This document shows, one piece after another, positions 21,709 through 22,693 of a stretch of 22,693 nucleotides of DNA. Numbering within the stretch: position 1 is the first letter of the stretch; every line of letters begins with the position of its first letter. This stretch comes from Candidatus Neomicrothrix sp. UBA825 (GTDB lineage Bacteria > Actinomycetota > Acidimicrobiia > Acidimicrobiales > UBA8592). Below the pieces are notes generated by a model. It saw nothing but the letters and a program-made list of their open reading frames with translations, searched no databases and was not told the origin of the DNA. The translations under genes and the position numbers were made by a program. The stretch lies in contig DBHP01000016.1 of assembly GCA_002295705.1 (NCBI GenBank), forward strand, positions 47,604 to 70,296, read 5' to 3'.

Positions 21709-22476
21709 ATGAGAACTATAGACAACCCAGTAGCAATTGTTACAGGTGCGGCACAGGGACTTGGTAAAGCAATAGCTAAACGATTAGCGGATGAGGGTTG
21801 TAGAGTTTCAATAACTGACAAGAATTCGGCAGTCGTTGTTACTGGAGAAGAGATTGGAGCCGAATCCTACATAGGTAACGTCGGAGAGGCTCAACATGTA
21901 AAACAGGTGGTTGATTCTGTCCTCAAAATTTACGGCAAGATTGATATTTTGATCAATAATGCCGGTGAAGTCTTCCCCACCGGACCTCAAGATGATTGGG
22001 GTAGAACTGATGAGATGTTTGACAGGGTCTTCACATCTAACACAAAAGGGGCCTACTTATTTGGCCGCGCAGTAGCCGCTTGCATGATGCAAAATAATTT
22101 TGGTCATATCCTAAACGTGAGCACTGATCACGTTAAGCCCTCTCCAACTTCTGCAAGGCATCATGGACACGGAAATATGGATCTATATAACGCCAGCAAA
22201 TGGGCTTTGAATGGTTTTACATTTGATTGGGCAAAGTCGCTTGCAAAATACAATATTCGTGTAAACAACTTGTGTGTTGGGGCTACTGACACTGAGATGC
22301 TCAGAAAGTGGAGTGGCTCAAACCCAGACCCTGAGTGGGTAAAGAGTTGGATGAAGCCAGAAGACGTAGCGGAAGTCGTTATTAGCCTTATTGAAGAGGG
22401 TCCTGATGGAAGAACGGGTGATAACGTAGGGCTCTACGCTGGCTTTGATTGTATTCTTCCACCAGCTGAAATATAA
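21709..22476 (+). CDS. SDR-family dehydrogenase
   Basis: 255 aa. T12-G-A-A-Q-G-L-G19 cofactor loop, acidic D37 in T-D-K, N-N-A-G at 83-86, Ser138 in N-V-S-T-D-H and Y160-N-A-S-K164. The segment S-A-R-H-H-G-H-G-N-M-D between Ser and Tyr is longer and more His-rich than usual. It starts 11 bases after the Rieske ferredoxin and is probably its operon mate, oxidising the hydroxylated product (a cis-diol dehydrogenase role would fit). It converges with the edge gene on the minus strand. Confidence 0.9.
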   Translation: MRTIDNPVAIVTGAAQGLGKAIAKRLADEGCRVSITDKNSAVVVTGEEIGAESYIGNVGEAQHVKQVVDSVLKIYGKIDILINNAGEVFPTGPQDDWGRTDEMFDRVFTSNTKGAYLFGRAVAACMMQNNFGHILNVSTDHVKPSPTSARHHGHGNMDLYNASKWALNGFTFDWAKSLAKYNIRVNNLCVGATDTEMLRKWSGSNPDPEWVKSWMKPEDVAEVVISLIEEGPDGRTGDNVGLYAGFDCILPPAEI

Positions 22477-22494
22477 GGTAATAGTCTCATAGCA

Positions 22495-22693
22495 CTACAA
22501 TTCCACGTTCAAGTCCCAACAGGTGTGGATATCGCCAAGATTGAGGGCAGTTAACTTTGGGTTTGTATCCTTTTGTAGCTTCAAGTTTGGGTAGGAATTT
22601 AGAAGGAGTTCTGATGCGATGACAGCGCAGTCGCGAACGATCGCATACATTGACCTAGCTCGTTCCTTTGGGACAGCAGGGTGGATAGAGGGC
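22495..22693 (-). CDS. C-terminal end of an unrecognised protein (cut by window edge)
   Basis: A minus-strand frame runs open from the right edge (first full codon at 22692) for 65 codons to a TAG at 22497-22495. It reads like real protein: H-P-A-V-P-K-E-R-A-R-S-M-Y, a helix-like I-V-R-D-C-A-V-I-A-S-E-L-L-L, and the tail T-A-L-N-L-G-D-I-H-T-C-W-D-L-N-V-E-L. The plus strand shows no better frame. I do not recognise the family. It converges with the SDR gene, 18 bases apart. Confidence 0.55.
   Translation of the reverse strand, partial: PSIHPAVPKERARSMYAIVRDCAVIASELLLNSYPNLKLQKDTNPKLTALNLGDIHTCWDLNVEL

Noticed and set aside
1..22693. tRNA, rRNA, CRISPR array, transposon or prophage
   Set aside because: No cloverleaf-like segment, spaced repeats, transposase, integrase or terminal inverted repeats were seen on either strand by eye.

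Overview
The window is a densely packed bacterial chromosome segment of moderate G+C by eye, with almost no non-coding DNA. It carries about 29 protein genes and no visible rRNA, tRNA, CRISPR array or insertion sequence. The content is dominated by oxidative catabolism of hydrophobic or cyclic substrates: four cytochrome P450s (one cut by the left edge), a small 3-Cys ferredoxin, two luciferase-like flavin monooxygenases, a Rieske oxygenase with its own Rieske ferredoxin, two SDR dehydrogenases, an epoxide-hydrolase-like protein, an acyl-CoA ligase, an acyl-CoA dehydrogenase, a CaiB-type CoA transferase, and a thiolase-fold/DUF35 pair resembling the Ltp2-ChsH2 retro-aldolase of steroid side-chain breakdown. 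This suits an uncultivated, probably marine, heterotroph. SAR202-like Chloroflexota or a marine actinobacterium are candidates, but the sequence alone does not settle it.

The most notable content is two genes interrupted by an in-frame UGA exactly where the family has a redox-active cysteine. At 12965-13315 (minus) an ArsC/Spx-family protein reads N-P-H-UGA-G-S-S-R-N, where Cys is expected. At 15241-16308 (minus) an AhpD/carboxymuconolactone-decarboxylase-like protein reads C-F-Y-UGA-T-S-A-H, giving C-x-x-U-x-x-x-H in place of C-x-x-C-x-x-x-H. Reading stays open on both sides of each UGA. Each UGA is followed by a hairpin whose apical loop begins 24-25 nt downstream and has a G in its first two positions, as in a bacterial SECIS. 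I read both as selenoproteins; ordinary gene calling would leave truncated fragments. No selenocysteine machinery (selA, selB, selC, selD) is visible here.

Layout. Bases 1-6761 (minus): a tightly coupled operon read right to left as P450, P450, an internally duplicated protein of unknown function, DUF35, acyl-CoA ligase, Ltp2-like thiolase, P450 (cut). Bases 6798-10715: an epoxide-hydrolase-like gene (+), an amidohydrolase (-), then a plus-strand operon of Dabb protein, ferredoxin, SDR and flavin oxidoreductase. Bases 10727-12960 (minus): flavin oxidoreductase, SHOCT-like protein, cold-shock protein and CysQ-like phosphatase. Bases 12965-18766 (minus): CaiB CoA transferase, acyl-CoA dehydrogenase, Sec-AhpD, P450, CoaE and Sec-ArsC. 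Bases 18942-19900 (minus): a split YeeE/YedE transporter. Bases 19968-22476 (+): Rieske oxygenase, Rieske ferredoxin and SDR. A minus-strand gene of unknown function is cut by the right edge.

Inferred working model: P450s, Rieske and flavin enzymes introduce oxygen; SDRs oxidise the alcohols; the ligase and CaiB protein make CoA thioesters; the dehydrogenase and the Ltp2/DUF35 pair desaturate and cleave the side chain. The Sec-containing AhpD and ArsC proteins probably handle thiol/peroxide or arsenate redox chemistry beside this oxidative metabolism.
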